From Oscillospiraceae bacterium (lineage in GTDB: Bacteria > Bacillota > Clostridia > Oscillospirales > Oscillospiraceae), in NCBI GenBank assembly GCA_910575695.1, contig CAJTGJ010000026.1, forward strand, positions 1-43,007: a stretch of 43,007 bases of DNA. Reading direction: 5' to 3'. Made by a program: the position numbers and the translations under genes. Shown here one piece after another: positions 15,750 through 23,627 of the stretch. How positions within the stretch are numbered: position 1 is the first letter of the stretch; every line of letters starts with the position of its first letter. The notes under the pieces are model-generated. The model ran no database searches. It had not been told where the DNA came from and saw only the letters and a list, made by a program, of their open reading frames with translations.

Positions 15750-16306
15750 CAGTCCACGTTGGGGCTGGCCCGCATGGCCAGGATGGTGCGGCCGATGAGG
15801 TCGTCCAGCTCCCAGCCCAGCAGTTCCGCGCCCTGATTGATCACGTCCCGGGAACATCCGGCGGCAAATTTTTTGTCCTTGAACTTTTTCTTCACCGACT
15901 TGACCTCCAGGTCGCTCACGCTCTTGGAGGGCCGCATGAGGGCCGCCGCGCCGATGAGCCCGGTGAGCTCGTCCACGGCGAACAGCACCTTTTCCATCTG
16001 GTGTTCCGGCTTGATGTCCACCGTCAGGCCGTAGCCGTGGCTGGCAGCGGCGCGGATGAGGGCTTCGTCTATGCCCCGCTCCCGCATCAGCTCCTGGCAC
16101 TTGATACAGTGCTCGTCGGGCCACTGTTCAAAGTCCAGGTCGTGGAGGATGCCCACCGCCTCCCAGAAGTCGGCCTCGCCGCCGAAGCCCTCCTCCTGGG
16201 CAAACCAGCGCAGGACGTCCCCTACCGTGCGGCCGTGCTTGCGGTGAAATTCGCCCTCATTGTATTCGCATAAAAGCTCCCATGCCTGTTCCGGGGTGGG
16301 TATCAT
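15749..16306 (-). CDS. HD-domain phosphohydrolase-like protein
   Basis: This 185-residue protein contains VGILHDLDFEQWPDEH, the HD metal-binding motif, and later VLFAVDELTGLIGAAAL. Proteins of this length and layout are annotated as HD-domain hydrolases; their substrates are mostly unknown. AAAGGAGAG precedes the ATG. It is the first gene of a two-gene unit with trmO and has its own promoter at 16341-16369. Confidence 0.85.
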   Translation of the reverse strand: MIPTPEQAWELLCEYNEGEFHRKHGRTVGDVLRWFAQEEGFGGEADFWEAVGILHDLDFEQWPDEHCIKCQELMRERGIDEALIRAAASHGYGLTVDIKPEHQMEKVLFAVDELTGLIGAAALMRPSKSVSDLEVKSVKKKFKDKKFAAGCSRDVINQGAELLGWELDDLIGRTILAMRASPNVD

Positions 16307-16340
16307 GTGGAATCTCTCCTTTATATTTTGGTATTGGAGG

Positions 16341-16369
16341 AATCATATACCCATTGCCCGGCCTTGTCA
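16341..16369 (-). promoter_or_regulatory. Promoter of the HD-trmO unit
   Basis: Leftward TTGACA (16369-16364), 17-base spacer, TATGAT (16346-16341). It begins 5 bases after the spoIVB stop codon, so HD-trmO can be expressed in vegetative cells independently of spoIVB. Confidence 0.75.
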
Positions 16370-16373
16370 AGCC

Positions 16374-17420
16374 TTACGCCGCCCCGGTCTGCCGGAGCAT
16401 CCGGCCCACATAGATGCCGTAGCCGCTGGTGGGGTCGTCCACCATCACGTGGGTCACCGCGCCCACAATTTTACCGTTTTGCAGGATGGGACTGCCGCTC
16501 ATGCCCTGGACAATGCCCCCGGTGGCGTCCAGCAAACGCTGGTCGGTCACTCGGATCAGATAGTCCCGGCAGTCGTCGGCGCTCTCGGGAAACACCTTCA
16601 CGATCTGCACCTGATACTGCTCCGCCTGGTCGCCGGAGATGCTGCACAAAATCACAGCGTCCCCCGTCTCCACCTCGCCGCGCTCAGCCACCTCCACCGG
16701 GGCGCCGTCCGCCCAGCGGCTGTCGGTCATGGTGCCGAACACGCCGCCGGTGGTGTTGGCGCTGAGCAGGCCCAGGGTGACGGAGGTGTCAAAAATGCCC
16801 TTGAGCTGCCCCGGCGCGCCGGCCTGCCCCTTCTCCACCCCGGCCACGGTGGCGGGCAGGATGGAGCCGCTCTCCAGCGGCATGAGCAGGGCGGTGTCCA
16901 CGTCGTTGATGCCGTGGCCCAGCGCCCCGAAAGCCCCGGTGTCCGGGCAGTAGAAGGTCACCGTCCCGATGCCCGCCATGGAATCGCGAATCCACGCCCC
17001 CAGCTTATAGGCCCCGTCCGTCGGGCAGAACACCGGCGTGGCGGTGAGCTGCACCTGCTTTTCGTCCCGGATGGCCCGGATGCTCATGGTCTCACCCTCC
17101 AGCTCCTGGAGCACGGCGGACACCTCCTCAATGGTGTCCACCTCTGTGGAGTTGATGTGGGTGATGATGTCGCCCTCCTTCAGCCCGCAGTCCTTGGCCG
17201 GGTTCACGCTGCCCCCGTCGGTGGCGATATCGGACATACCCACCACCACCACGCCGTCGGAAAACAGCTTGATGCCTACGGCCCGTCCTACGGGCACCAC
17301 CGTGGCCGCGCTCGCCCGGGCCACCGCGGGCCACAGCGTCAGCACCGCCGCCAGCAGCAGTCCCAGCCCCCGCAGGACCGCCGCCCCTCCAAATGGTCTG
17401 ACTTCTTCATTCAAATCCAT
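16374..17420 (-). CDS. spoIVB: SpoIVB sporulation serine peptidase
   Basis: The 348-residue protein has an N-terminal membrane anchor (about 14-35), a PDZ domain (VNPAKDCGLKEGDIITHINSTEV), and the SpoIVB peptidase domain with GALGHGI and GIVQGMSGSPIL, which carry the catalytic His and Ser. In endospore formers SpoIVB is secreted from the forespore and cleaves SpoIVFA to start sigma-K activation. It is shorter than the Bacillus subtilis protein (about 425 residues), mostly before the PDZ domain. Its presence is the best sign in the window that the organism sporulates. I could not identify a forespore-type promoter with confidence. Confidence 0.95.
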   Translation of the reverse strand: MDLNEEVRPFGGAAVLRGLGLLLAAVLTLWPAVARASAATVVPVGRAVGIKLFSDGVVVVGMSDIATDGGSVNPAKDCGLKEGDIITHINSTEVDTIEEVSAVLQELEGETMSIRAIRDEKQVQLTATPVFCPTDGAYKLGAWIRDSMAGIGTVTFYCPDTGAFGALGHGINDVDTALLMPLESGSILPATVAGVEKGQAGAPGQLKGIFDTSVTLGLLSANTTGGVFGTMTDSRWADGAPVEVAERGEVETGDAVILCSISGDQAEQYQVQIVKVFPESADDCRDYLIRVTDQRLLDATGGIVQGMSGSPILQNGKIVGAVTHVMVDDPTSGYGIYVGRMLRQTGAA

Positions 17421-17584
17421 TCACCGCCTTTTGGAATCTTCCGGCCCGGTCCGGCGGAACGCCAAACCGGGACCGTCGTTTGAAGCTGGCGGGGATCCGG
17501 GCGGCTGCGGAAAAATCCCGCAGGCGCCCCGACGCCCGCCCTATTAATATGGCGGCGGAGACGGATTTTCACCGTGGCAAAGTA

Positions 17585-17636
17585 AGGCGGGTTTGACAGC
17601 GGCGGCGGGGCGCGCCGCTTGAAACCGCCTGTTTTT
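17585..17636 (+). terminator. Rightward terminator without an upstream rightward gene (1)
   Basis: AGGCGG (17585-17590) pairs with CCGCCT (17625-17630), extended by GTTT/AAAC, around an inner GCGGCG/CGCCGC stem, and is followed by GTTTTTC. No rightward gene lies between it and the spoIVB start. Confidence 0.5.
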
Positions 17637-17647
17637 CAAATCATACT

Positions 17648-17686
17648 GGGAAATTCCGGATAAAGCCCGGAATTTCCCGTTTTTTT
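17648..17686 (+). terminator. Rightward terminator without an upstream rightward gene (2)
   Basis: GGGAAATTCCGG (17648-17659) pairs perfectly with CCGGAATTTCCC (17667-17678), followed by G and seven T: a textbook intrinsic terminator pointing right. Confidence 0.75.
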
Positions 17687-17718
17687 CGGACAAACGAATT
17701 TTTGTGGACAAACATAGT

Positions 17719-17747
17719 TTGCCCCATATGGGGCATACCTTTATAAA
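17719..17747 (+). promoter_or_regulatory. Promoter with 14-bp palindrome over the -35/spacer
   Basis: TTGCCC (17719-17724), 17-base spacer, TATAAA (17742-17747). A perfect palindrome GCCCCATATGGGGC (17721-17734) overlaps the -35 and spacer, where a repressor would block polymerase. Confidence 0.6.
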
Positions 17748-17764
17748 AAAAGCGAGGTGTGTTT

Positions 17765-18286
17765 ATGGAAAAAGGTAACAAAAAAATGCTGGTCTGGTTT
17801 CTCGCCGCCGCCGTGCTGGGGGTGCTGCTCCATTTTCTGTATGAGTGGTTCCCCATCCCGGCGCTGGCCCTGATCTCCCCGGTGCGGGAGAGCATCTGGG
17901 AGCACGTCAAGCTGATCTGCTTTCCCCTGCTGCTGGTCTCCCTGGTGATGGGCCGGGGCGGACAGGGCGCCCGCGCCCCCTGGCTGCTGAGCATGATCGT
18001 GGCCTGCGTGGTGATGCTGGGGGTGGGCTACGTGTACCATGTGATTTTCCGGGGCGAGGCCATGGCGGTGGACCTGATTCTGTACGTTCTGATGATCGCC
18101 CTGGGCTTCCTGCTTCCCCGGACGCTGTGGCCGCTGTGCGGGCCGCCGGCGGTGGAGAAGGCCGCGTGGGCGCTCACCGCCCTGCTGGGGGCGCTCATCG
18201 TCTGGTTCACCTTCTTCCCGCTCAATACCGCGCTGTTCGCGGATATGAGCAACGCCCTGCGCACATTTTTGACCATTCCGGTGTGA
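17765..18286 (+). CDS. DUF6512-like polytopic membrane protein
   Basis: A 173-residue protein with about five hydrophobic helices: MLVWFLAAAVLGVLLHFLY, a conserved-looking loop ISPVRESIWEHVKLICFPLL, then LLSMIVACVVMLGVGYVYHV, a third around DLILYVLMIALGFLLP and a last around ALLGALIVWFTFF. The loop with SIWEH and the overall layout fit the DUF6512 family of small Clostridia membrane proteins, whose function is unknown. The ATG at 17765 has GAGG 7 bases before it. It is convergent with proA, 11 bases away, and has its own promoter with a possible operator. Confidence 0.75.
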   Translation: MEKGNKKMLVWFLAAAVLGVLLHFLYEWFPIPALALISPVRESIWEHVKLICFPLLLVSLVMGRGGQGARAPWLLSMIVACVVMLGVGYVYHVIFRGEAMAVDLILYVLMIALGFLLPRTLWPLCGPPAVEKAAWALTALLGALIVWFTFFPLNTALFADMSNALRTFLTIPV

Positions 18287-18297
18287 TCTATTCCGCG

Positions 18298-19554
18298 TCA
18301 CCGCACCTGCCCCGTTCCCCGGATGATATACTTGTAGGCGCACAGCTCCGCCAGCCCCATGGGCCCCCGGGCATGAAGCCGCTGGGTGGATATGCCCATC
18401 TCGCACCCCAGCCCGAACTCGCCGCCGTCGGTGAACCGGGTGGAGGCGTTCCAGTACACCGCCGCGCTGTCCACGGCGGCGGTGAACCGCTTCGCCGCCC
18501 CGGCGTTTTCGGTGATGATGGCCTCGCTGTGCCCGGTGGAATGGGCGGCGATGTGGGCGCAGGCCCCGTCCACGCCGTCCACCACCCCCACCGCCAGGAT
18601 GTAGTCCAGAAATTCCGTGTCGAAATCCTCCGGCCCGGCGGGAACGCCGCGGATAATGGCCCCAGCGGCCTCGTCCAGCCGAAGCTCCACCGGGGGCAGG
18701 CCCTCCTTGTTCCGGCGGACGGTGAGCCGCTCCGCCAGACGGGGCAGAAATTCCCCGGCGATCTCCCGGTGCACCAGACAGACCTCGGCGGCGTTGCACA
18801 CGCTGGGCCGGGAGCACTTGGCGTTCTCCACGATGTCCAGCGCCATGTCCAGGTCCGCGTCCCGGTCCACGTAGATGTGGCAGATGCCGGTGCCCGTCTC
18901 GATGACGGGGACGGTGGCGTTGTCCACGCAGGCCCGGATCAGCCCCGCGCCCCCCCGGGGGATCAGCAGGTCCACCAGCCCGGAGGCGGTCATCAGCTCC
19001 CGGGCGGACTGCCGGGAGATATCCTCCACCAGGCCCAGGGCGTCCTGGGGCAGTCCGGCGGCGGCAAGCCCCTGCCGCAGGGCGCTGACGATGGCGGCGG
19101 CGGAGCGGTGGGCCTCCTTGCCGCACCGCAGGACGCAGGCGGAGCCCGCCTTCAGCGCCAGCGCCGCCGCGTCCGACGTGACGTTGGGGCGGCTCTCATA
19201 GATGATGGCGATGACGCCCATGGGGACGGCGGTTTTGTCAATCACCAGCCCGTTGGGGCGCTTGCGGCGGGTGAGCACCTGGCCCACCGGGTCGGGGAGG
19301 CCCGCCACGTCCCGCACCCCCTGGGCCATGCTCAAAATACGCTCCTCGCTGAGGGCGAGGCGGTCCAGCATCACGGTGGACACCGTGCCCTTGGCCTCAA
19401 TCAGATCAAGCCCGTTGGCGGTGAGCACAGACTGGATGCTGTCCGCCAGCGCGTCCGCCATGGCCCGCAGCGCCCGGTTTTTGGCCTCCGTGCCCGCCAG
19501 CGCCATGGCCCCTTTGGCCTGCCTGGCCCGGTGAAGCAGTTCCTGTGTGGTCAT
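18298..19554 (-). CDS. proA: Gamma-glutamyl phosphate reductase ProA
   Basis: The 418-residue enzyme is of normal length for ProA and shows the aldehyde-dehydrogenase fold motifs: [45 protein letters not shown], and the catalytic Cys in RPSVCNAAE. It reduces gamma-glutamyl phosphate with NADPH to glutamate semialdehyde, the second step of proline synthesis. Its start overlaps the proB stop (ATGA), so the two are translationally coupled. No proC is in the window. Confidence 0.97.
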   Translation of the reverse strand: MTTQELLHRARQAKGAMALAGTEAKNRALRAMADALADSIQSVLTANGLDLIEAKGTVSTVMLDRLALSEERILSMAQGVRDVAGLPDPVGQVLTRRKRPNGLVIDKTAVPMGVIAIIYESRPNVTSDAAALALKAGSACVLRCGKEAHRSAAAIVSALRQGLAAAGLPQDALGLVEDISRQSARELMTASGLVDLLIPRGGAGLIRACVDNATVPVIETGTGICHIYVDRDADLDMALDIVENAKCSRPSVCNAAEVCLVHREIAGEFLPRLAERLTVRRNKEGLPPVELRLDEAAGAIIRGVPAGPEDFDTEFLDYILAVGVVDGVDGACAHIAAHSTGHSEAIITENAGAAKRFTAAVDSAAVYWNASTRFTDGGEFGLGCEMGISTQRLHARGPMGLAELCAYKYIIRGTGQVR

Positions 19555-20339
19555 TGTCCCTCTCTCCTTCCTACGAAGCGGGTGCCGGTATGACGGCCCG
19601 CCGCGATGTCATATAACTGTTCCGGCCGCTGGCCGTTGGCGATCACCATGTCACAGCCGCAGGCCATGGCGATCTCCGCCGCCTTTAATTTGGTCGCCAT
19701 CCCCCCGGTGCCCAGGGCGGAGCCCGGCTCCCCCGCCAGCGCCTTCAGCTCCGGCGTGATCTCCCGCACCTCGGGGATCAGGGCGGCGTGCTCGTCCTTC
19801 CTGGGGTCGGCGGTGTACAGCCCGTCGATGTCGCTGAGCAGGATCAGCAGGTCCGCCCCCACGCACTCTGACACGATGGCGGACAGGGTGTCGTTCTCCC
19901 CGATGGTGGTGGACATCCCCACCTCGTCGGTGGCCACCGCGTCGTTCTCGTTGACGATGGGCAGGGCGTTCAGCTCCAGCAGGCGGTTGATGGTATTCTC
20001 GAAATTCTGCCGCCGCCGGGGGAAATTCACGTCCTCCGCCGTCAGCAGGAGCTGGGCCACGGTGTGATTGTACGCCCCGAACAGCTTGTCATAGGTGTAC
20101 ATCAGCTCGCACTGGCCCACAGCGGCGGCGGCCTGCTTGGTGGGCATATCCGCCGGACGGCCGGGGAGGTTCAGCTTGCCCACCCCCATGCCGATGGCCC
20201 CGGAGGACACCAGCACCAGCTGATGGCCCTCATTTTTCAAATCAGACAGCACCTTGACCAGCCCCTCCACCCGCCGGATGTTCAGCAGTCCGGCGGCGTG
20301 GGCCAGGGTGGAGGTGCCCACTTTGACCACAATCCTCAT
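19551..20339 (-). CDS. proB: Glutamate 5-kinase ProB, short form
   Basis: This 262-residue amino-acid kinase begins [12 protein letters not shown] and has [23 protein letters not shown], and the nucleotide-binding [15 protein letters not shown]. It phosphorylates glutamate as the first step of proline synthesis. It lacks the C-terminal PUA domain of the 367-residue Escherichia coli enzyme, as many Firmicutes ProB proteins do; feedback by proline can still occur through the kinase domain. GAGGG precedes the ATG. It leads a proBA operon ending with the hairpin-free gap before DUF6512. Confidence 0.96.
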   Translation of the reverse strand: MRIVVKVGTSTLAHAAGLLNIRRVEGLVKVLSDLKNEGHQLVLVSSGAIGMGVGKLNLPGRPADMPTKQAAAAVGQCELMYTYDKLFGAYNHTVAQLLLTAEDVNFPRRRQNFENTINRLLELNALPIVNENDAVATDEVGMSTTIGENDTLSAIVSECVGADLLILLSDIDGLYTADPRKDEHAALIPEVREITPELKALAGEPGSALGTGGMATKLKAAEIAMACGCDMVIANGQRPEQLYDIAAGRHTGTRFVGRREGQ

Positions 20340-20398
20340 ACGCTTTCCCTCGCTGTCTTACGAAAGTGGAATTTATTGTACCACATGAAACCAGAAAA

Positions 20399-20431
20399 GG
20401 AAAGCCCCCGGATGTTATCCGGGGGCTTTCC
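20399..20431. terminator. Hairpin between the WYL/zinc-ribbon gene and proB
   Basis: GGAAAGCCCCCGGAT (20399-20413) pairs perfectly with 20417-20431 around GTT. It lies 3 bases beyond the stop of the WYL/zinc-ribbon frame. On the leftward strand it is followed by TTTTCTGG, so it most likely ends that transcript before proB. Confidence 0.75.
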
Positions 20432-20434
20432 TTC

Positions 20435-20707
20435 TCATTTTTTCCACCGCTTGAGCATCGGGAAGAACTGGTGCATCTGGGCCTTAGCCTGTTCGGCGGT
20501 CATGCCGGGGTTGCCCTGGACCATCATGGGGGTGCAGAAGTCGATCATCTCCTCCATGGTCATCTCCCCGGTAAACTGCCCGCCCTTGTAGCAGTAGCCG
20601 CAGTAATCGGGGCTTTCCCCGCCGTCCGCCTCGGTGCCCATCGCCACGCCGGGGGCGAGGGGCATTCCGCAGGACTGGCAGAATTTCATGTCTTTGTACT
20701 GTTCCAT
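20435..20707 (-). CDS. Zinc-ribbon protein, probable independent translation start
   Basis: The 90 residues from MEQYKDMKFCQSCGMPL to LKRWKK form a complete putative zinc-ribbon family protein, with four Cys in two C-x2-C pairs (CQSC and CGYC) and a helical tail MTAEQAKAQMHQFFPML. AAAGGAGG lies 8 bases upstream of ATG 20707, a stronger site than that of the long frame. I list it apart because this ribosome-binding site would have no purpose if only the fusion were made. Zinc-ribbon proteins of this type are found beside YafY regulators; their function is not established. Confidence 0.55.
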   Translation of the reverse strand: MEQYKDMKFCQSCGMPLAPGVAMGTEADGGESPDYCGYCYKGGQFTGEMTMEEMIDFCTPMMVQGNPGMTAEQAKAQMHQFFPMLKRWKK

Positions 20708-21676
20708 GACTGGAACCTCCTTTGTTTGGGATGGTTCCATCATAGCATCCGAAACCTGACAGGGTGTGTCAGGTTTCCCGGAATGGGCCCGGAAAATTTC
20801 CTGCCCCAGCGCGGCCAGGCGGCGGCGGAGGGTGTCGGGGGCCAGCACCTCCACCCCCGCGCCAAAGCTGAGCAGGTAGCCGTACAGCCACTGGTCCTCG
20901 GGGAACACCGCCTCCACCACCAGGGATCCGTCCTCCTCCCGCCGGGTGACACAGCTCTGGTCGAACTCGTCGTACACCCGGTAGGCCAGACAGGAGGCAA
21001 AGCGCAGGCGGGCCTCCACCCGGAACAGGGGCGGGATCTCGCCGGGAAAGTCGATGTCCGGCGGGGCCAGGCGGCGGTGGAACACCTCCCCGGTAAAGGC
21101 CGGGGACAGGATGCGGGACAGCCGGAAGGTGCGGTACGCCTCCCGCTCCAGGTCGAACGCCTGCAGATACCACCCCTGCCCCTTGAACACCAGCCGGGCG
21201 GGAAGCGCCCTGCGCGGACGGGTGGAGCCGTAGGAGCTGGCATATTCGAAGGCCAAAGTCTGCCGTTCCAGCACCGCCCGTTTCAGCAGGCGGAACTTTT
21301 CGTTGTCCGCCTCCCCCGCCCCCCAGCGGGACAGGTTCACCCGGAGCCAGTCCTCCTGCCCCCGGCGGAACAGGGCGGACAGCTTGGACAGCGCCTGCTC
21401 CCCCTCCTGGCCGGGGAGGCTTTGCAGAGCGGCGAGGATCTGGCGCTGTTCCTCGTCGGAGAAAGCGGCCCGGTCCAGCACGTAGCCGTCCAGCAGGGCC
21501 ACCCCGCCCCCGGCCCCCTGGGTGGTGTACACCGGCACCCCGGCGGCGGACAGGGCGTCCACATCCCGCAGCACCGTGCGGGGGGACACCTCCAGCCGTT
21601 CGGCCAGCTCATTGGCGGTCATGCGCCCCCGCTCCAGCAGGAGGTAGACCATTTGGAATTGACGGCCTGCGGACAT
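20435..21676 (-). CDS. YafY-type HTH-WYL regulator, in frame with a zinc-ribbon protein
   Basis: From 21676 (MSAGRQFQMVYLLLERG) the frame runs 413 residues. The first ~320 form a standard DeoR-type HTH (TANELAERLEVSPRTVLRDVDAL) plus WYL domain (GQGWYLQAFDLEREAYRTFRLSRI) and its C-terminal extension. The last 90 are a zinc-ribbon protein (FCQSCGMPLAPG...DYCGYCYKGG, then EEMIDFCTPMM). In most relatives these are two genes. Here no stop codon separates them: the frame runs through SGKPDTPCQVSDAMMEP into MEQYKDMKF. A strong AAAGGAGG lies 8 bases before that internal ATG (20707). WYL regulators sense nucleotides or other ligands. Either a true fusion is made, or both a long and a short product. 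GAGGGGG precedes the chosen start. Confidence 0.8.
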   Translation of the reverse strand: MSAGRQFQMVYLLLERGRMTANELAERLEVSPRTVLRDVDALSAAGVPVYTTQGAGGGVALLDGYVLDRAAFSDEEQRQILAALQSLPGQEGEQALSKLSALFRRGQEDWLRVNLSRWGAGEADNEKFRLLKRAVLERQTLAFEYASSYGSTRPRRALPARLVFKGQGWYLQAFDLEREAYRTFRLSRILSPAFTGEVFHRRLAPPDIDFPGEIPPLFRVEARLRFASCLAYRVYDEFDQSCVTRREEDGSLVVEAVFPEDQWLYGYLLSFGAGVEVLAPDTLRRRLAALGQEIFRAHSGKPDTPCQVSDAMMEPSQTKEVPVMEQYKDMKFCQSCGMPLAPGVAMGTEADGGESPDYCGYCYKGGQFTGEMTMEEMIDFCTPMMVQGNPGMTAEQAKAQMHQFFPMLKRWKK

Positions 21677-21802
21677 GGGACGGCCCCCTCTCTTTGTCTG
21701 TGCTGTCTGCCGCTGCTGCGTCAAATCATTCCGGCAAACGGGATTTTGGCCCGTTTCAAGCTGCTTGATTATATCATAAGCGGGGCGGGATGAAAAGCTC
21801 CC

Positions 21803-21831
21803 TTGCCAACAGCTGTCATTTTTGTTAAAAT
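21803..21831 (+). promoter_or_regulatory. Promoter of the SLH-transglutaminase gene
   Basis: TTGCCA (21803-21808), 17-base spacer, TAAAAT (21826-21831), 34 bases before the start codon. Confidence 0.7.
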
Positions 21832-21865
21832 AGACTTATTCCATCCACAGGAAGGGAGCATGAAC

Positions 21866-23572
21866 ATGAAAAAACGCATATTGACGGTCCTGCTGGCGCT
21901 GGCACTTCTGCTGGGAGCGCTCCCGGCGCAGGGCTGGGCAGCCCCGTCCCGTCCAGCGGACGAGACGGCCCCCATCCCCAGCGAACCGGCCGGGCCGGAG
22001 GCGGAAGCGCTGTTTGCCGGTTACGTGGAGCGGACGCTCTGCCGGGGCACGGATTATGACGAGGACCGGCTTGCGGCCTACGGCGTTACCACCCTGAGCG
22101 GCGCCAACCTCCAGATCTACAACTGGCTGAAGGAAAAGAGCATCCAGGTGGCCAACGGCAAGCTGGGCAGTTCTGTCTTTGAGTTTGACGTCTCCGGACT
22201 GAACATCATCTTGAAAAATGGGGCCTACTATGGCCTGAATACCTCTGCCATTATGGACGCGCTGCTGGCCGACCTTCCCTACGAGCTGTACTGGTTCCAC
22301 AAGGCGAAGGGGTGGAGCTACTCCTGCAGCTACAACACCAGCACCGGGAAGGTGTCGAAGCTCACCTTCAAGATGCACGTCTACCCGGACTACGCCGTCC
22401 ATGACGAAACCGGGAAGCAGTATTACATCTACCAGCCCGACACAGCCAGGACCGGCGCGGCCACAGCCGCCGCCAAAAACGCCCAGACGGTGGTGAACAA
22501 TTACAGCGGCCTGTCCGATTATAACAAGCTCGCCGCCTACCGGGACTACATCTGCACCCAGGTCAAATACGATTATAGCGCGGCGGAGGCGGGCTCTGAC
22601 CATGCCGGCGGCAACCCCTGGCAGCTGATCTATGTGTTTGACAACAACTCCGGCACCAACGTGGTGTGCGAGGGCTACGCCAAGGCGTTCAAATATCTGT
22701 GCGACCTGTCCGTCTTTTCCAACGACGTGGCCTGCTACACCGTCAGCGGCAAGACCACCGGACCGCATATGTGGAACATCGTCCGGATCAACGGCCAGAG
22801 CTACATGGCGGACATCACCGCCTGCGACACGGACCGGGACAACGTAAAGCCCCTGGACGCGCTGTTCCTGGCCGGCGCCCCCAACGGGACGGCCAACGGG
22901 TACACGATCAACGTCCCGCAGTACGATGTCGGCGGCGGGTATTACGTGAAAGCCCACGATGTCAGCTACACGTATGAGGACGGGACAAAGCAGCTGTATC
23001 CCGCCTCCATCCTGACCCTGGCCCGCTCCAGCTATGACCCCGCCTCCTCCCCGTCCACCCCGGCGCCGAAATTCACCGACGTGGCCTCCGGCGCGTTCTA
23101 TGAGAACGCGGTGAACTGGGCCGTGGCCAACGGCGTCACCACCGGCACCACCGCCACCACCTTCTCCCCCGGCAAGACCTGCACCCACGGGGAGATCCTC
23201 ACCTTCCTGTGGCGGGCGGCGGGGAAGCAGACGCCCAGCGCCCAGCCGCCCATCCCCATGAACGGCAGCGAGTTCTATTATGACGCGGTGAGATGGGGGG
23301 CGGATCTGAATGTGGTCGGATCGAACTTTGACCCCAACGCCCCCTGCACCCGCCTCTATGCCGTATTTTACATCTGGGAGGCGTTGGGTGAGCAACCCCC
23401 CTCTATCGGGAATCCCTTTACTGATGTGGCCGGTAACACACTGGGCACCCAGTCGGTGCTGTGGGCGCTGGAGAACGGCGTCACCACCGGCACCACGGAT
23501 ACTACCTTCTCCCCCGGCAAAATCTGCAGCCGGGGGGAGATCGTCACCTTCCTGTACCGCGCTTACACGTAA
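21866..23572 (+). CDS. Secreted transglutaminase-like protein with C-terminal SLH repeats
   Basis: The start at 21866 has GGGAG 7 bases upstream (an ATG 6 bases earlier is too close to it). The 568-residue protein has a signal peptide (KKRILTVLLALALLLGAL, cleavage near GWA-AP), an unassigned region to about 205, and a transglutaminase/protease-like core. That core has the triad Cys268 (VVCEGYAKAF), His301 (GPHMWN) and Asp316 (MADITACD). From about residue 402 there are three SLH repeats (FTDVASGAFYENAVNWAVA; FYYDAVRWGADLNVV; FTDVAGNT...VLWALENGV). The SLH repeats should anchor it to secondary cell-wall polymers. Repeats 1 and 3 share VTTGTT.TTFSPGK, a recent-duplication look. The enzyme may cross-link, cleave or modify surface protein; its substrate is unknown. 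Confidence 0.85.
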   Translation: MKKRILTVLLALALLLGALPAQGWAAPSRPADETAPIPSEPAGPEAEALFAGYVERTLCRGTDYDEDRLAAYGVTTLSGANLQIYNWLKEKSIQVANGKLGSSVFEFDVSGLNIILKNGAYYGLNTSAIMDALLADLPYELYWFHKAKGWSYSCSYNTSTGKVSKLTFKMHVYPDYAVHDETGKQYYIYQPDTARTGAATAAAKNAQTVVNNYSGLSDYNKLAAYRDYICTQVKYDYSAAEAGSDHAGGNPWQLIYVFDNNSGTNVVCEGYAKAFKYLCDLSVFSNDVACYTVSGKTTGPHMWNIVRINGQSYMADITACDTDRDNVKPLDALFLAGAPNGTANGYTINVPQYDVGGGYYVKAHDVSYTYEDGTKQLYPASILTLARSSYDPASSPSTPAPKFTDVASGAFYENAVNWAVANGVTTGTTATTFSPGKTCTHGEILTFLWRAAGKQTPSAQPPIPMNGSEFYYDAVRWGADLNVVGSNFDPNAPCTRLYAVFYIWEALGEQPPSIGNPFTDVAGNTLGTQSVLWALENGVTTGTTDTTFSPGKICSRGEIVTFLYRAYT

Positions 23573-23593
23573 GCGGGGTGCTGGTACGCGGAA

Positions 23594-23622
23594 AGAGCGC
23601 CTGACGGGCCGTCAGGCGCTCT
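23594..23622. terminator. Shared terminator between SLH gene and radC
   Basis: AGAGCGCCTGAC (23594-23605) pairs perfectly with 23611-23622 around GGGCC, between two convergent genes, with TTCTGAT on one side. It probably serves both. Confidence 0.7.
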
Positions 23623-23627
23623 TCTGA

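Noticed and set aside
15078..16124. A 348-residue version of TrmO starting at 16124
   Set aside because: The added part is the HD-domain gene read in another frame. ATG 15749 overlaps that gene's stop and starts at the TsaA domain.
17845..19593. A 582-codon rightward frame over DUF6512 and proA
   Set aside because: It overlaps two supported genes in other frames and shows only shadow composition.
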